A stretch of DNA of 64,000 nt from Cladorhizidae sp. MBARI D1340-BT2 (lineage: Eukaryota > Porifera > Demospongiae > Poecilosclerida > Cladorhizidae). The stretch is from positions 8,188,559 to 8,252,558 of the forward strand of contig JAQNBH010000004.1 of NCBI GenBank assembly GCA_028752905.1, written 5' to 3'. The translations under genes were made by a program, and so were the position numbers. The notes beneath the pieces are model-generated. The model worked only from the letters and a program-made list of their open reading frames with translations. It was not told where the DNA came from and searched no databases. Below, piece by piece: positions 51,011-61,097 of the stretch (positions are counted from its first letter, which is position 1; every line of letters starts with the position of its first letter).

Positions 51011-51325
51011 CTAGGTTACTGAATATCATAAAAATTCTTTTAAACCACTTTTGTTCTTGGGTGTTTTTTTCTGGGGGGGGGGGGGGGGGGTAGAGGGTAA
51101 TGAAATCAGCTGATTAATATAATCCTCCAAATTGTTGACTTCAGCTCCATGAAAGCCTGCAAGCGGACCATCACAACTCTACTTCCCTTCTCCTTCTCCC
51201 CATGCTGTTACATGCATGATGGCTGCTTAGTTAGTCCATGCAAATAACTGTGACGGTTGCTCATTATGTTGTGGACTAGCTAGCTGAAACTTCGAGAAAC
51301 AAATTTTCAATGGTTTCCTGAGAGA
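51011..51325. other. Unique sequence with 18-base G run
   Basis: G18 lies at 51073-51090, just right of the 18-bp array. I saw no coding signal. Confidence 0.7.
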
Positions 51326-51327
51326 AT

Positions 51328-51940
51328 CAATAGATTACTAAGTACATATACTGTTATTATACACTCAACAGCTACTAGATTACTAAGTACACGTACTGTT
51401 ATTATACACTCAACAGCTACTAGATTACAGAGTACACATACTGTTATTATACACTCAACAGCTACTAGATTACAGAGTACACATACTGTTATTATACACT
51501 CAACAGCTACTAGATTACTGAGTACATATACTGTTATTATACACTCAACAGCTACTAGATTACAGAGTACACATACTGTTATTATACACTCAACAGCTAC
51601 TAGATTACAGAGTACATATACTGTTATTATACACTCAACAGCTACTAGATTACAGAGTACACATACTGTTATTATACACTCAACAGCTACTAGATTACAG
51701 AGTACATATACTGTTATTATACACTCAACAGCTACTAGATTACAGAGTACACATACTGTTATTATACACTCAACAGCTACTAGATTACAGAGTACACATA
51801 CTGTTATTATACACTCAACAGCTACTAGATTACTGAGTACATATACTGTTATTATACACGCAACAGCTACTAGATTACAGAGTATACATACTGTTATTAT
51901 ACACTCAACAGCTTCTAGATTACTGAGTACACATACTGTT
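51328..51940 (-). repeat. 45-bp minisatellite, about 14 copies, related to exon 3 donor region
   Basis: On the minus strand the unit reads GTTGAGTGTATAATAA, then CAGTATATGTACTCTG and TAATCTAGTAGCT. The sequence starting six bases before the exon 3 end reads GTCGAGGTCTGTAATAT, then the same CAGTATATGTACTCTG and TAATCTA. The array therefore repeats the exon 3 splice-donor neighbourhood. Copies are about 95% alike. Confidence 0.9.
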
Positions 51941-52073
51941 TTCAGTATTCTAATACAGTAGATTACAGAACATTGATATTACACACTTCAACAGCCCACC
52001 ATGATATATTAAAAGCAACAACAACTGGCAGTATCCTAATAGATTACAGAGTACATATACTGATATTACAGAC
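51941..52073 (-). repeat. Diverged copies linking exon 3 donor to the 45-bp array
   Basis: This stretch holds two diverged units: one with TTGATATTACACACTTCAAC, and the intronic half of the true donor unit (GTATCCTAATAGATTACAG). Confidence 0.8.
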
Positions 52074-52199
52074 CTCGACGTATTCCATGACATAAAACTC
52101 AGTACCGATCACGGTGGGGTCGTCACAAAACAACAACGGCCTCGGAACTGGGAATCTGACCGAGTGTAGAGCAGAAATAACTCGATACTCCCGATCCAC
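52074..52199 (-). CDS. ACAD11: ACAD11-like exon 3 (APH helix C and hinge, residues 76-117)
   Basis: The acceptor is GCTTGGCCTCAG and the exon is 126 bp, phase 0 at both ends. It encodes 42 residues beginning VDREYRVISAL, followed by FPVPRPLLFC, DDPTVIGTEF and YVMEYVE. The glutamate of VDREYRV is the likely salt-bridge partner of the N-lobe lysine, and TEFYVMEYVE is the hinge strand of the APH fold. The donor reads GAG|GTCTGT, which is acceptable but weaker than the other donors. Reading on past it in frame gives nine codons and then a stop. The sequence around this donor is repeated in the neighbouring intron (see findings). Confidence 0.95.
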
Positions 52200-52975
52200 C
52201 TGAGGCCAAGCACAACAACAATAAAATAATAAATAATATCCAGAAACAACGTAGATTCCACTTTCTTGAAAATGGATATTCACCAACGTCTCAACTAATT
52301 CTACTCCTGTCTTCCTTCGGGGAGAGTGAGGAAGAGCTGAGGAAGGCTGAAGTCGTTCGGTTGAGATGTTGAGGGGGAAAAACAATCGTTTTAGTCCGAT
52401 GAAGGAGTGCTGTATTACCTGCATCGCAAGCTGCCAGCTAAAGAGCACTCTCTTCATAATGTGTGTTGACTGACACAATGAACAGGGACAACTAAAATCA
52501 GAACTTTCAAAGATCCCATGCACCTGCGCTTCACGACTGACAAACCGGAAGCAGGTGGAGCTACACAGACCTAGCCTGCTGGACTGAGACGGATAAAACG
52601 ACTTTTCATTTACTGTGACGGCTGCAAAGTTCTATAAACACATTCCGGGAAACACATTCCAGGCATCGTCTTCGGTGAGATACACCGTCTGCTCTAATGG
52701 ATGTTAACAAAGAGGAAACTTAAAGATCTTCATGAAAAAAGAACTCTGACCTGACAAGGTAAGATTATATCAACATTCTCAATAAATTTGCTTCCATGTT
52801 TTGGCTAGACGCTAACTTTCATCATGTTCACTAATTTAGAGGAAACGTGGGGCTATTGAATTAGCTCGGGTTGGATCAACATTGCACACACATACATGGA
52901 GAGAGTGTGATTATTGTTTTCTCATCAGAGTGAAGGCTAGAGCATAACATTGAAATGCTGAGAAGCTAATTTAGC
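52200..52975. other. Unique intronic sequence upstream of exon 3
   Basis: This is the 3' end of intron 2, including the T-rich tract TTATTGTTGTTGTGCTTGG before the acceptor. No further exon was recognised. Confidence 0.6.
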
Positions 52976-55900
52976 CCTAGGCTCCACCAGTCATCAGGAA
53001 TAATGACTAGATGCTCCACCAGTCACTAGATGTTCTAGCCTTCATCAGGAATAATGACTAGATGCTCTATGCTTCATCAGGAATAATGACTAGATGCTCT
53101 AGCCTTCATCAGGAATAATGGCTAGATGCTCTAGCCTTAGTCAGGAATAATGACTAGATGCTCTAGCCTTCGTCAGGAATAATGACTAGATGCTCTAGCC
53201 TTCATCAGGAATAATGACTAGATGCTCTAGCCTTCATCAGGAATAATGGCTAGATGCTCTAGCCTTAGTCAGGAATAATGACTAGATGCTCTAGCCTTCG
53301 TCAGGAATAATGACTAGATGCTCTAGCCTTCATCAGGAATAATGACTAGATGCTCTAGCCTTCATCAGGAATAATGACTAGATGCTCTAGCCTTCATCAG
53401 GAATAATGACTAGATGCTCTAGCCTACATCAGGAATAATGGCTAGATGCTCAAGCCTTCATCAGGAATAATGACTAGATGTTCTAGCCTTCATCAGGAAT
53501 AATGACTAGATGCTCTAGCCTTCATCAGGAATAATGACTAGATGCTCTAGTCTTCATCAGGAATAATGACTGGATGCTCTAGCCGTTATCAGGAATAATG
53601 ACTACAAGCTCTAGCCTCCATCAGGAATAATGACTAGATGCTCTAGCCTTCATTGGGAATAATGACTAGATACTATAGCCTTCATCAGGAATAATGACTA
53701 GATGCTCTAGCCTTCATTGGGAATAATAACTAGATGCTCTAGCCTTCATCAGAAATATTGAATAGATGCTCTAGCTTCCATCAGGAATAATGACTAGATG
53801 CTCTAGCCTTCATCAGGAATAATGACTAGATCAGACTAGATGCTCTAGCCTTCATTAGGAATATTGAATAGATGCTCTAGCTTCCATCAGGAATAATGAC
53901 TAGATGCTCTAGCCTTCATCAGGAATAATGACTAGATGCTCTAGTCTTCATCAGGAATAATGACTGGATGCTCTAGCCGTTATCAGGAATAATGACTACA
54001 AGCTCTAGCCTCCATCAGGAATAATGACTAGATGCTCTAGCCTTCATTGGGAATAATGACTAGATACTATAGCCTTCATCAGGAATAATGACTAGATGCT
54101 CTAGCCTTCATTGGGAATAATAACTAGATGCTCTAGCCTTCATCAGGAATATGACTAGATGCTCTAGCCTTCATCAGAAATATTGAATAGATGCTCTAGC
54201 TTCCATCAGGAATAATGACTAGATGCTCTAGCCTTCATCAGGAATAATGACTAGATGCTCTAGCCTTCATCAGGAATATGACTAGATCAGACTAGATGCT
54301 CTAGCCTTCATCAGAAATATTGAATAGATGCTCTAGCTTCCATCAGGAATAATGACTAGATGCTCTAGCCTTCATCACGAATAATGACTAGATCAGACTA
54401 GATGCTCTAGCCTTCATCAGGAATAATGACTAGATGCTCTAGCCTTCATCAGGAATAATGACTAGATGCTCTAGCCTACATCAGGAATAATGGCTAGATG
54501 CTCAAGCCTTCATCAGGAATAATGACTAGATGTTCTAGCCTTCATCAGGAATAATGACTAGATGCTCTAGCCTTCATCAGGAATAATGACTAGATGCTCT
54601 AGTCTTCATCAGGAATAATGACTGGATGCTCTAGCCGTTATCAGGAATAATGACTACAAGCTCTAGCCTCCATCAGGAATAATGACTAGATGCTCTAGCC
54701 TTCATTGGGAATAATGACTAGATACTATAGCCTTCATCAGGAATAATGACTAGATGCTCTAGCCTTCATTGGGAATAATAACTAGATGCTCTAGCCTTCA
54801 TCAGGAATATGACTAGATGCTCTAGCCTTCATCAGAAATATTGAATAGATGCTCTAGCTTCCATCAGGAATAATGACTAGATGCTCTAGCCTTCATCAGG
54901 AATAATGACTAGATCAGACTAGATGCTCTAGCCTTCATTAGGAATATTGAATAGATGCTCTAGCTTCCATCAGGAATAATGACTAGATGCTCTAGCCTTC
55001 ATCAGGAATAATGACTAGATGCTCTAGCCTTCATCAGGAATATGACTAGATCAGACTAGATGCTCTAGCCTTCATCAGAAATATTGAATAGATGCTCTAG
55101 CTTCCATCAGGAATAATGACTAGATGCTCTAGCCTTCATCACGAATAATGACTAGATCAGACTAGATGCTCTAGCCTTCATCAGGAATAATGACTAGATG
55201 CTCTAGCCTTCATCAGGAATAATGACTAGATGCTCTAGCCTTCATCAGGAATAATGACTAGATGCTCTAGCCTTCATCAGGAATAATGACTAGATGCTCT
55301 ACCCTCCATCAGGAATAATGACTAGATGCTCTAGCCTCCATCAGGAATAATGACTAGATACTCTAGCCTCCATCAGGAATAATGATTAGATGCTATTGCC
55401 TCCATCAGGAATAATGACTAGATGCTCCAGCCTTCATCAGGAATAATGACTAGATGCTCTATCCTCCATCAGGAATAATGACTAGTTGCTCTATCCTCCA
55501 TAAGGAATAATGACTAGTTGCTCTATCCTCCATCAGGAATAATGACTAGATGCTCTAGCCTTCATCAGGAATAATCACTAGATGCTCTAGCCTTCATCAG
55601 GAATAATGACTAGATGCTCTATCCTCCATCAGGAATAATGATTAGATGCTATTGCCTCCATCAGGAATAATGACTAGAAGCTCTAGCCTCCATCAGGAAT
55701 AATGACTAGATGCTCTAGTCTTCATCAGGAATAATGACTAGATGCTCTAGCCTCCATCAGAAATAATGACTAGATGCTCTAGCCTCCATCAGGAATAATG
55801 ACTAGATGCTCTAGCCTTCATCAGGAATAATGACTAGATGCTCTAGCCTCAATCAGGAATAATGATGAGATGCTCTAGCCTCCATCAGGTATAATGACTA

Positions 55901-56795
55901 GATGCTCTAGCCTTCATCAGGAATAATGACTAGATGCTCTAGCCTCCATCCGGAATAATGACTAGATGCTCTAGCCTCCATCAGGAATAATGACTAGATG
56001 CTCTAGCCTCCATCAGGAATAATGACTAGATGCTCTAGCATTCATCAGGAATAATGACGAGATGCTCTAGCCTCAATCAGGAATAATGACTAGATGCTCT
56101 AGCCTCCATCAGGAATAATGACTAGATGCTCTAGCCTTCATCAGGAATAATGACTAGATGCTCTAGCCTCAATCAGGAATAATGACTAGTTGCTCTATCC
56201 TCCATCTTGAATAATGACTAGATACTCTAGCCTACATCAGGAATACTGACCAGATGCTCTAGCCTTCATCAGGAATAATGACTAGATGCTCTAGCCTTCA
56301 TCAGGAATAATCACTAGATGCTCTAGCCTTCATCAGGAATAATGACTAGATGCTCTATCCTCCATCAGGAATAATGATTAGATGCCATCAGGAATAATGA
56401 CTAGATGCTCTAGCCTCCATCAGGAATAATGACTAGATACTCTAGCCTCCATCAGGAATAATGACTAGATGCTCTAGTCTTCATCAGGAATAATGACTAG
56501 ATGCTCTAGCCTTCATCAGGAATAATGACTAGATGCTCTAGCCTCCATCGGGAATAATGATTAGATGCTCTAGCCTCCATCAGGAATAATGACTAGATGC
56601 TCTAGCCTTCATCAGGAATAATGACTAGATGCTCTAGCCTTCATCAGGAATAATGACTAGATGCTCTAGCCTTCACCAGCTAGATGCTCTAGCCTTCATC
56701 AGGAATAATGACTAGATGCTCTAGCCTCCATCAGGAATAATGACTAGATGCTCTAGCCTTCATCAGGAATAATGACTGATGATCTATCCTTCAGG
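52976..56795 (+). repeat. 32-bp minisatellite, about 118 copies
   Basis: The unit is TAGATGCTCTAGCCTTCATC plus AGGAATAATGAC, with CTCC/CTTC, ATTGGG and GAAATATTGAATAG variants. A 1052-bp block is duplicated (see findings). The left part is rich in TTC units and the right in TCC units. Confidence 0.97.
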
Positions 56796-56799
56796 AACA

Positions 56800-57640
56800 A
56801 TGACTAGATGCTCTAGCCTTCATCAGACTAGATGCTCTAGCCTCCATCAGACTGGATGCTCTAGCCTTCATCAGACTAGATGCTCTAGCCTCCATCAGAC
56901 TAGATACTCTAGCCTCCATCAGACTAGATGCTCTAGCCTTCATCAGACTAGATGCTCTAGCCTCCATCAGACTAGATGCTCTAGCCTCCATCAGATAGAT
57001 GCTCTAGCCTCCATCAGACTGGATGCTCTAGCCTTCATCAGACTAGATGCTCTAGCCTCCATCAGACTAGCCTTCATCAGACTAGATGCTCCAGCCTCCA
57101 TCAGACTAGATGCTCTAGCCTCCATCAGACTAGATGCTCTAGCCTTCATCAGACCAGATGCTCTAGCCTTCATCAGACTAGATGCTCTAGCCTCCATCAG
57201 ACTAGATGCTCTAGCCTCCATCAGACTAGATGCTCTAGCCTCCATCAGACTAGATTCTCTAGCCTCCATCAGACTAGATGCCCCAGCCTCCATCAGACTA
57301 GATGCTTTAGCCTCCATCAGACTAGATGCTCTAGCCTCCATCAGACTAGATGCTCTAGCCTCCATCAGACTAGATGCTCTAGCCTTCATCAGACCAGATG
57401 CTCTAGCCTTCATCAGACTAGATGCTCTAGCCTCCATCAGACTAGATGCTCTAGCCTCCATCAGACTAGATGCTCTAGCCTCCATCAGACTAGATTCTCT
57501 AGCCTCCATCAGACTAGATGCCCCAGCCTCCATCAGACTAGATGCTTTAGCCTCCATCAGACTAGATGCTCTAGTCTCCATCAGACTAGATGCTCTAGCC
57601 TCCATCAGACTAGATGCTCTAGCCTCCATCAGGAGGTTAT
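56800..57640 (+). repeat. 24-bp minisatellite derived from the 32-bp unit, about 35 copies
   Basis: The unit TAGATGCTCTAGCCTCCATC plus AGAC equals the 32-bp unit minus eight bases (GAATAATG). The change to 24 bp makes the array open in frame (288 residues of DALASIRL). A 240-bp block containing GATTCTCTAG and GATGCCCCAG is tandemly duplicated (markers at about 57254 and 57494). Confidence 0.96.
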
Positions 57641-58228
57641 TGTAAAAGTTGTAAAAGATGGCCCGCCTTCATTTTAGCTTAGCCAATTTCTACATGTTGT
57701 AGGTCGGAAGTCAAATGTTAGGCTTGCGAGGGCAACTTCTAATCTGGTGCCTCGGCATGGGGAGAAGATGTACAAAAAAGGAAGGGAAAAAGTTGAGCCA
57801 GAACACTAGTTGAGTTACTCCGTGAGGGCACTCTGGAGGTGGTTAATTAGCATATAAGTACTAATGGTTGGTGCAGGCACTTAGTTTTCATGAAGTGATC
57901 ACATCATTTCAAGCTAAAGCTTCCGAACTCTTCACCTTGACATGGGGGAAAGTCAGCCTCACTGAGCACTGTCTCTTGGCATGGAGGAGAAACTGTTACA
58001 CATCCCATTCCTAGGCCACTTTTAAGACGTCATCTATATAGCTCCTGCCACACTGATATCCGCGTCTTTTATGGACACATAACCTGCCCACCTAAATTTT
58101 CCAGTACTTGCACCCAACAGAATGACATTGGTTCCCAGACACTTCGCTGAAAGGGAAGGGTTGGCAATGCCAGACAATTACTCTGTCCCACCAGACTAAT
58201 GGTTTATACGAAGAAGTGACCCAAATGA
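57641..58228. other. Unique intronic sequence
   Basis: No coding or repeat signal was recognised. Confidence 0.5.
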
Positions 58229-58229
58229 G

Positions 58230-59215
58230 TTATAGTTGAAACATGAGCTTAGTATATTTTGTGTGTGACATGAGCTTAGTATATTTTGTGTGTGACATGT
58301 GCTTAGTATACTGACATGTGCTTAGTATATTTTGTGTGTGAGTGTATTTTGTGTGACATGTGCTTAGTATATTTTGTGTGACAAGAGCTTACTATACTGA
58401 CATGTGCTTAGTATATTTTGTGTGTGAGTGTATTTTGTGTGACATGTGCTTAGTATATTTTGTGTGACATGTGCTTAGTATATTTTGTGTGACATGTGCT
58501 TAGTATATTTTGTGTGACATGTGCTTAGTATACTTTGTGTGTGACATGAGCTTAGTATACTGACATGTGCTTAGTATATTTTGTGTGTGAGTGTATTTTG
58601 TGTGACATGTGCTTAGTATATTTTGTGTGACATGTGCTTAGTATACTTTGTGTGACATGTGCTTAGTATATTTTGTGTGACATGAGCTTAGTATATTTTG
58701 TGTGACATGTGCTTAGTATACTTTGTGTGACATGAGCTTAGTATATTTTGTATGTGACATGAGCTTAGTATACTTTGTGTGTGACATGTGCTTAGTATAC
58801 TTTGTGTGTGACATGAGCTTAGTATATTTTGTGTGACATGTGCTTAGTATATTTTGTGTGACATGTGCTTAGTATATTTTGTGTGTGACATGAGCTTAGT
58901 ATACTTTGTGTGACATGTGCTTAGTATATTTTGTGTGACATGAGCTTAGTATACTTTGTGTGTGACATGTGCTTAGTATATTTTGTGTGTGACATGAGCT
59001 TAGTATACTGACATGTGCTTAGTATATTTTGTGTGACATGAGCTTAGTGCATTTTGTGTGACATGAGCTTAGTATATTTTGTGTGACATGAGCTTAGTAT
59101 ATTTTGTGTGTCATGAGCTTAGTATATTTTGTGTGACATGAGCTTAGTATACTTTGTGTGTGACATGAGCTTAGTATTCTTTGTGTGTGACATGAGCTTA
59201 GTATTCTTTGTGTAT
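58230..59215 (+). repeat. 25-27-bp minisatellite, about 38 copies
   Basis: The unit is GACATGTGCTTAGTATATTT plus TGTGT(GT), with GAGCTT and TACTTTG variants and short units ending TATACTGACATG. The variable (GT) end gives 25 or 27 bp. Confidence 0.95.
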
Positions 59216-59455
59216 GTGTTTGGTAGTTGCTGTTTTGAAAATCCAGGTCTATTTGTTCGGAAGAAAGGAGTGGCAGGACTAGAGTTTGATTTTCACGACC
59301 CCTTGCCGGGATTCTGCAGAGAAATTCTTATATGGTGTGGCTCTGCAGCTCAGATAAATGGCAAATATCGTGTATCCACCTATTGCTACGCTGAGATATG
59401 ACGATATGAGTCTGGAGTAAGCAGCACAACAAGTCCATTCTGGATGCACCAATAA
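59216..59455. other. Unique sequence, open on plus strand
   Basis: A plus frame continues from the array to a stop at 59401 and encodes FENPGLFVRKKGVAGLEF and DFHDPLPGFCREILIW. It looks somewhat protein-like but was not recognised and has no clear splice sites. Confidence 0.25.
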
Positions 59456-59457
59456 AA

Positions 59458-59642
59458 TCAGCGGTTAAGCACACTTAGCATGAGTAACATCAGCGGTTAA
59501 GCACACTTAGCATGAATAGTGTCAGCGGTTAAGCACACTTAGCGTGAGTAACATCAGCGGTTAAGCACACTTAGCATGAGTAACATCAGTGGTTAAGCAA
59601 CTTAGCACGAATAATGTCAGCAGTTAAGCACACTTAGCTCTA
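59458..59642 (+). repeat. 32-bp repeat, 6 copies
   Basis: The unit is ATCAGCGGTTAAGCACAC plus TTAGCATGAGTAAC with small changes. It is unrelated to the 32-bp unit at 53-57 kb. Confidence 0.92.
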
Positions 59643-59825
59643 ACCAGCATCAAATTGATTGAGATGATGAATACTTTAGTGGGGAAGATAGCCTGAAGTC
59701 GCAGCAAGGTAGCAATTGTCTCCAGGCACGTGTGCAGTGTGTTTCCTACATGCTAGGGGGGAAGCTCATGCTATGGTCGTCGGCCTCTGACATTTGACAG
59801 TCTTGCTGCTCTTGAATTGGAACTG

Positions 59826-60078
59826 AAGCATCCTCTGTCTTGGAGAAGAGAAGAGACCAGTAGAGGCATCCTCGCTCTTAGTGAAGAGAAGAAATCTGCC
59901 ACTGACTCATCCTCTCTCTTGGAGAAGAGTACAGAGGTACCCTCTCTCTCGGAGAAGAGAGAGATCAGCACTGAGGCATCCTCTCTCTTGGAGAAGAGAA
60001 CTGAGGCATCCTCTCTTGGAGAAGAGATGAGATCAGCGCTGAGGCATCCTCTCTCTTGGAGAAGACAAGAGATCAGCG
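59826..60078 (+). repeat. Irregular repeat of 30-40 bp, about 7 copies
   Basis: Units share GAGGCATCCTCTCTCTTGGA and GAAGAGAAGAGATCAGC, with many indels. CTCTCTTGGAGAAGAG is partly self-complementary. The minus frame of 113 residues is repeat-derived. Confidence 0.85.
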
Positions 60079-60368
60079 TTGTAAGCAATACATCAACCAT
60101 CTTGATAACCATTCTAAGAAATTTTTTCCAATAACAGTCAGAGGAGGCCGGCTAATTAAATACCACAGCCACTTGCACATTCGAAGGAACAATTTTAATT
60201 CCATGGCTGGAGACCAACCTGGTATGCTGGCTGGTATGCTAGTGTCTCCAGACCTATCCCAATGGGCATGCTCATAATAATAGTAATGAATACGCTGTAC
60301 TGCTGCCAAGCTAGCTGCTAGGTAACAGAAACCTGCTAGCTTGATGCCCAGAATTGCATGCAGACAAG

Positions 60369-60450
60369 GTAAGTTCAATACCTAAAACAATATTAGCAAT
60401 CTGCTGAATATGGTTAGTTGGCTCTCTAATTTGTAACTTCATTGTTGCAG
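60369..60450 (+). other. Intron-like segment A (82 bp, GTAAGT...TTGTTGCAG)
   Basis: The segment AAG|GTAAGTTCAATA ... TTCATTGTTGCAG has ideal splice ends on the plus strand. It lies inside intron 2 of the ACAD11-like gene on the opposite strand. A related segment occurs at 61023-61097. Confidence 0.45.
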
Positions 60451-60558
60451 TCCAGCTGACACTACCATTCATTCTGATGTTGCCCGATGTTGCCCTATAT
60501 GAGAATCTCCTCTCTCATCTCCAGAAACATGACTGAGCCACACCCACCCTCTAATTAC

Positions 60559-60661
60559 CCGGTGTGCTCCAGGCAACAGATACCCTGGAGGCTTCCTCCT
60601 TAGCACATACTTGGTCCCAGAAGAGCTACTCAAGACGTAGGTTGGGTTCGACTCACCATAC
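60559..60661 (-). CDS. ACAD11: ACAD11-like exon 2 (APH N-lobe, residues 41-75)
   Basis: The first base completes the lysine codon from exon 1. The exon then encodes YGESNPTYVL, a short serine-rich turn, KYVLRRKPPG and LLPGAHR, and ends before a GTAATT donor. The G-x-SNPTY segment corresponds to the nucleotide-contacting loop of the APH fold. The lysines in KYVLRRKPPG sit where the conserved ATP-binding lysine strand is expected. The LLPGAH tail followed by VDRE in exon 3 is the usual ACAD10/11 order. Length and phase agree with both neighbouring exons. I recognised this by motif order, not by a database search. Confidence 0.95.
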
Positions 60662-60713
60662 CTAAGGGGAAAGAGTGGGTGAAGAAGTCACAAGGAACCT
60701 AATTCCTCCTTAC
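60662..60713 (-). other. Intron 1 of ACAD11-like gene (52 bp)
   Basis: The intron runs from GTAAGG to CCCCTTAG on the minus strand and splits a lysine codon (phase 2). Its 52-bp length is close to the minimum for animal introns and contrasts sharply with introns 2 to 4 of the same gene. Confidence 0.9.
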
Positions 60714-60835
60714 TTGAATTTGCGCACTTCCAACTGCGCGGGCTTGCAAATAAACCCTGGCACCTTTCCTACGAGGTACAGTCGAAGCCTTTCCGAGTCA
60801 AAATGTAGCCTCTTAGGTACTGGAACGACATCCAT
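60714..60835 (-). CDS. ACAD11: ACAD11-like exon 1 (start codon, residues 1-40 plus 2 nt)
   Basis: The exon opens with ATG at 60835-60833 in the context GACACCATGG, which has the favoured A at -3 and G at +4. An in-frame TAA lies upstream at 60877-60875 with no ATG between, so this is the natural start if exon 1 is the first coding exon. It encodes MDVVPVPKRLHFDSERL at the N-terminus, then an amphipathic stretch ending in EVRKF. It ends with the first two bases of a lysine codon before a GTAAGG donor. In ACAD11 homologues the same place holds a short helix (a 'LxxYL...PGF' pattern; here LRLYLVGKVPGF). I see no clear mitochondrial presequence. The 5' untranslated region and promoter were not identified. 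Confidence 0.9.
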
Positions 60836-61022
60836 GGTGTCTTTTTTAATAATAATTAACGAAAGGGACGAAGTTTAATGATATTCATATAGCAGAGTTT
60901 TTGGTTGGTAAACAATTATTCTACCGCAGAGCAAATTGCAGGTGGCTGGAAACGTTGGCTTGACGGAGAGTGCTGCAACCCCACGCTGCAAAGACGTCCT
61001 GAAAGTTATAGTTGTAAGCAAG

Positions 61023-61097
61023 GTAAGTTTAATACGCTATGACAATATCCTGTGCTGAATATACCGGACTAACTAATTTGTAATTTCGTTGTTGTAG
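61023..61097 (+). other. Intron-like segment B (75 bp, GTAAGT...TTGTTGTAG)
   Basis: The segment AAG|GTAAGTTTAATA ... TTCGTTGTTGTAG aligns along its length with segment A, including CAATAT, GCTGAATAT and CTAATTTGTAA. Upstream, a plus frame reads GGWKRWLDGECCNPTLQRRP, then ESYSCKQ, up to the donor. No family was recognised. Confidence 0.45.

Larger units (their letters stand above)
18474..52073 (-). other. Intron 3 of ACAD11-like gene (33.6 kb, minisatellite-filled)
   Basis: The intron is bounded by the GTCTGT donor of exon 3 and the AATCTCAG acceptor of exon 4, and the flanking codons join without a gap in the APH domain. By my coordinates about 20 kb of it is tandem repeat in nineteen or so arrays with different units. 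The rest is unique sequence, microsatellite, and one retrotransposon remnant. No nested gene was recognised. Confidence 0.88.
52200..60558 (-). other. Intron 2 of ACAD11-like gene (8.36 kb)
   Basis: The intron runs from the GTAATT donor of exon 2 to the CCTCAG acceptor of exon 3. It contains the 32-bp and 24-bp arrays at 52980-57640, the 25-27-bp array at 58230-59215, and two smaller arrays near 59.5 and 59.9 kb. Confidence 0.88.
18312..60835 (-). other. ACAD11: ACAD11-like gene, 5' portion (exons 1-4; 3' part outside window)
   Basis: Four minus-strand exons join in frame into 171 residues that match the start of the animal ACAD10/ACAD11 APH-like kinase-fold domain. In order, the residues show a YGESNPTY nucleotide-loop region, a YVLRRKPPG strand with the candidate lysine, the VDREYRV helix with its glutamate, the GTEFYVMEYVEGRVFRD hinge, and the APAERHSLYVAMV helix. 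In known ACAD11 this domain precedes an acyl-CoA dehydrogenase domain, and the protein acts in fatty-acid breakdown in mitochondria or peroxisomes. ACAD10 has a HAD-like domain before the APH domain. Here the start codon lies directly before the APH domain, so ACAD11 architecture fits better. The catalytic HGD loop and the dehydrogenase domain are not in the window, so an APH-only protein cannot be excluded. The 513 coding bases are spread over 42.5 kb. Confidence 0.9.

Noticed and set aside
52044..52523. 159-codon minus frame read as one continuous protein
   Set aside because: Only the 126 bp at 52074-52199 is coding. The rest reads through an acceptor with a T-rich tract upstream and a donor downstream.
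56779..57645. 288-codon DALASIRL frame
   Set aside because: It is open only because an 8-bp deletion turned a 32-bp unit into 24 bp. The parental array is not open.
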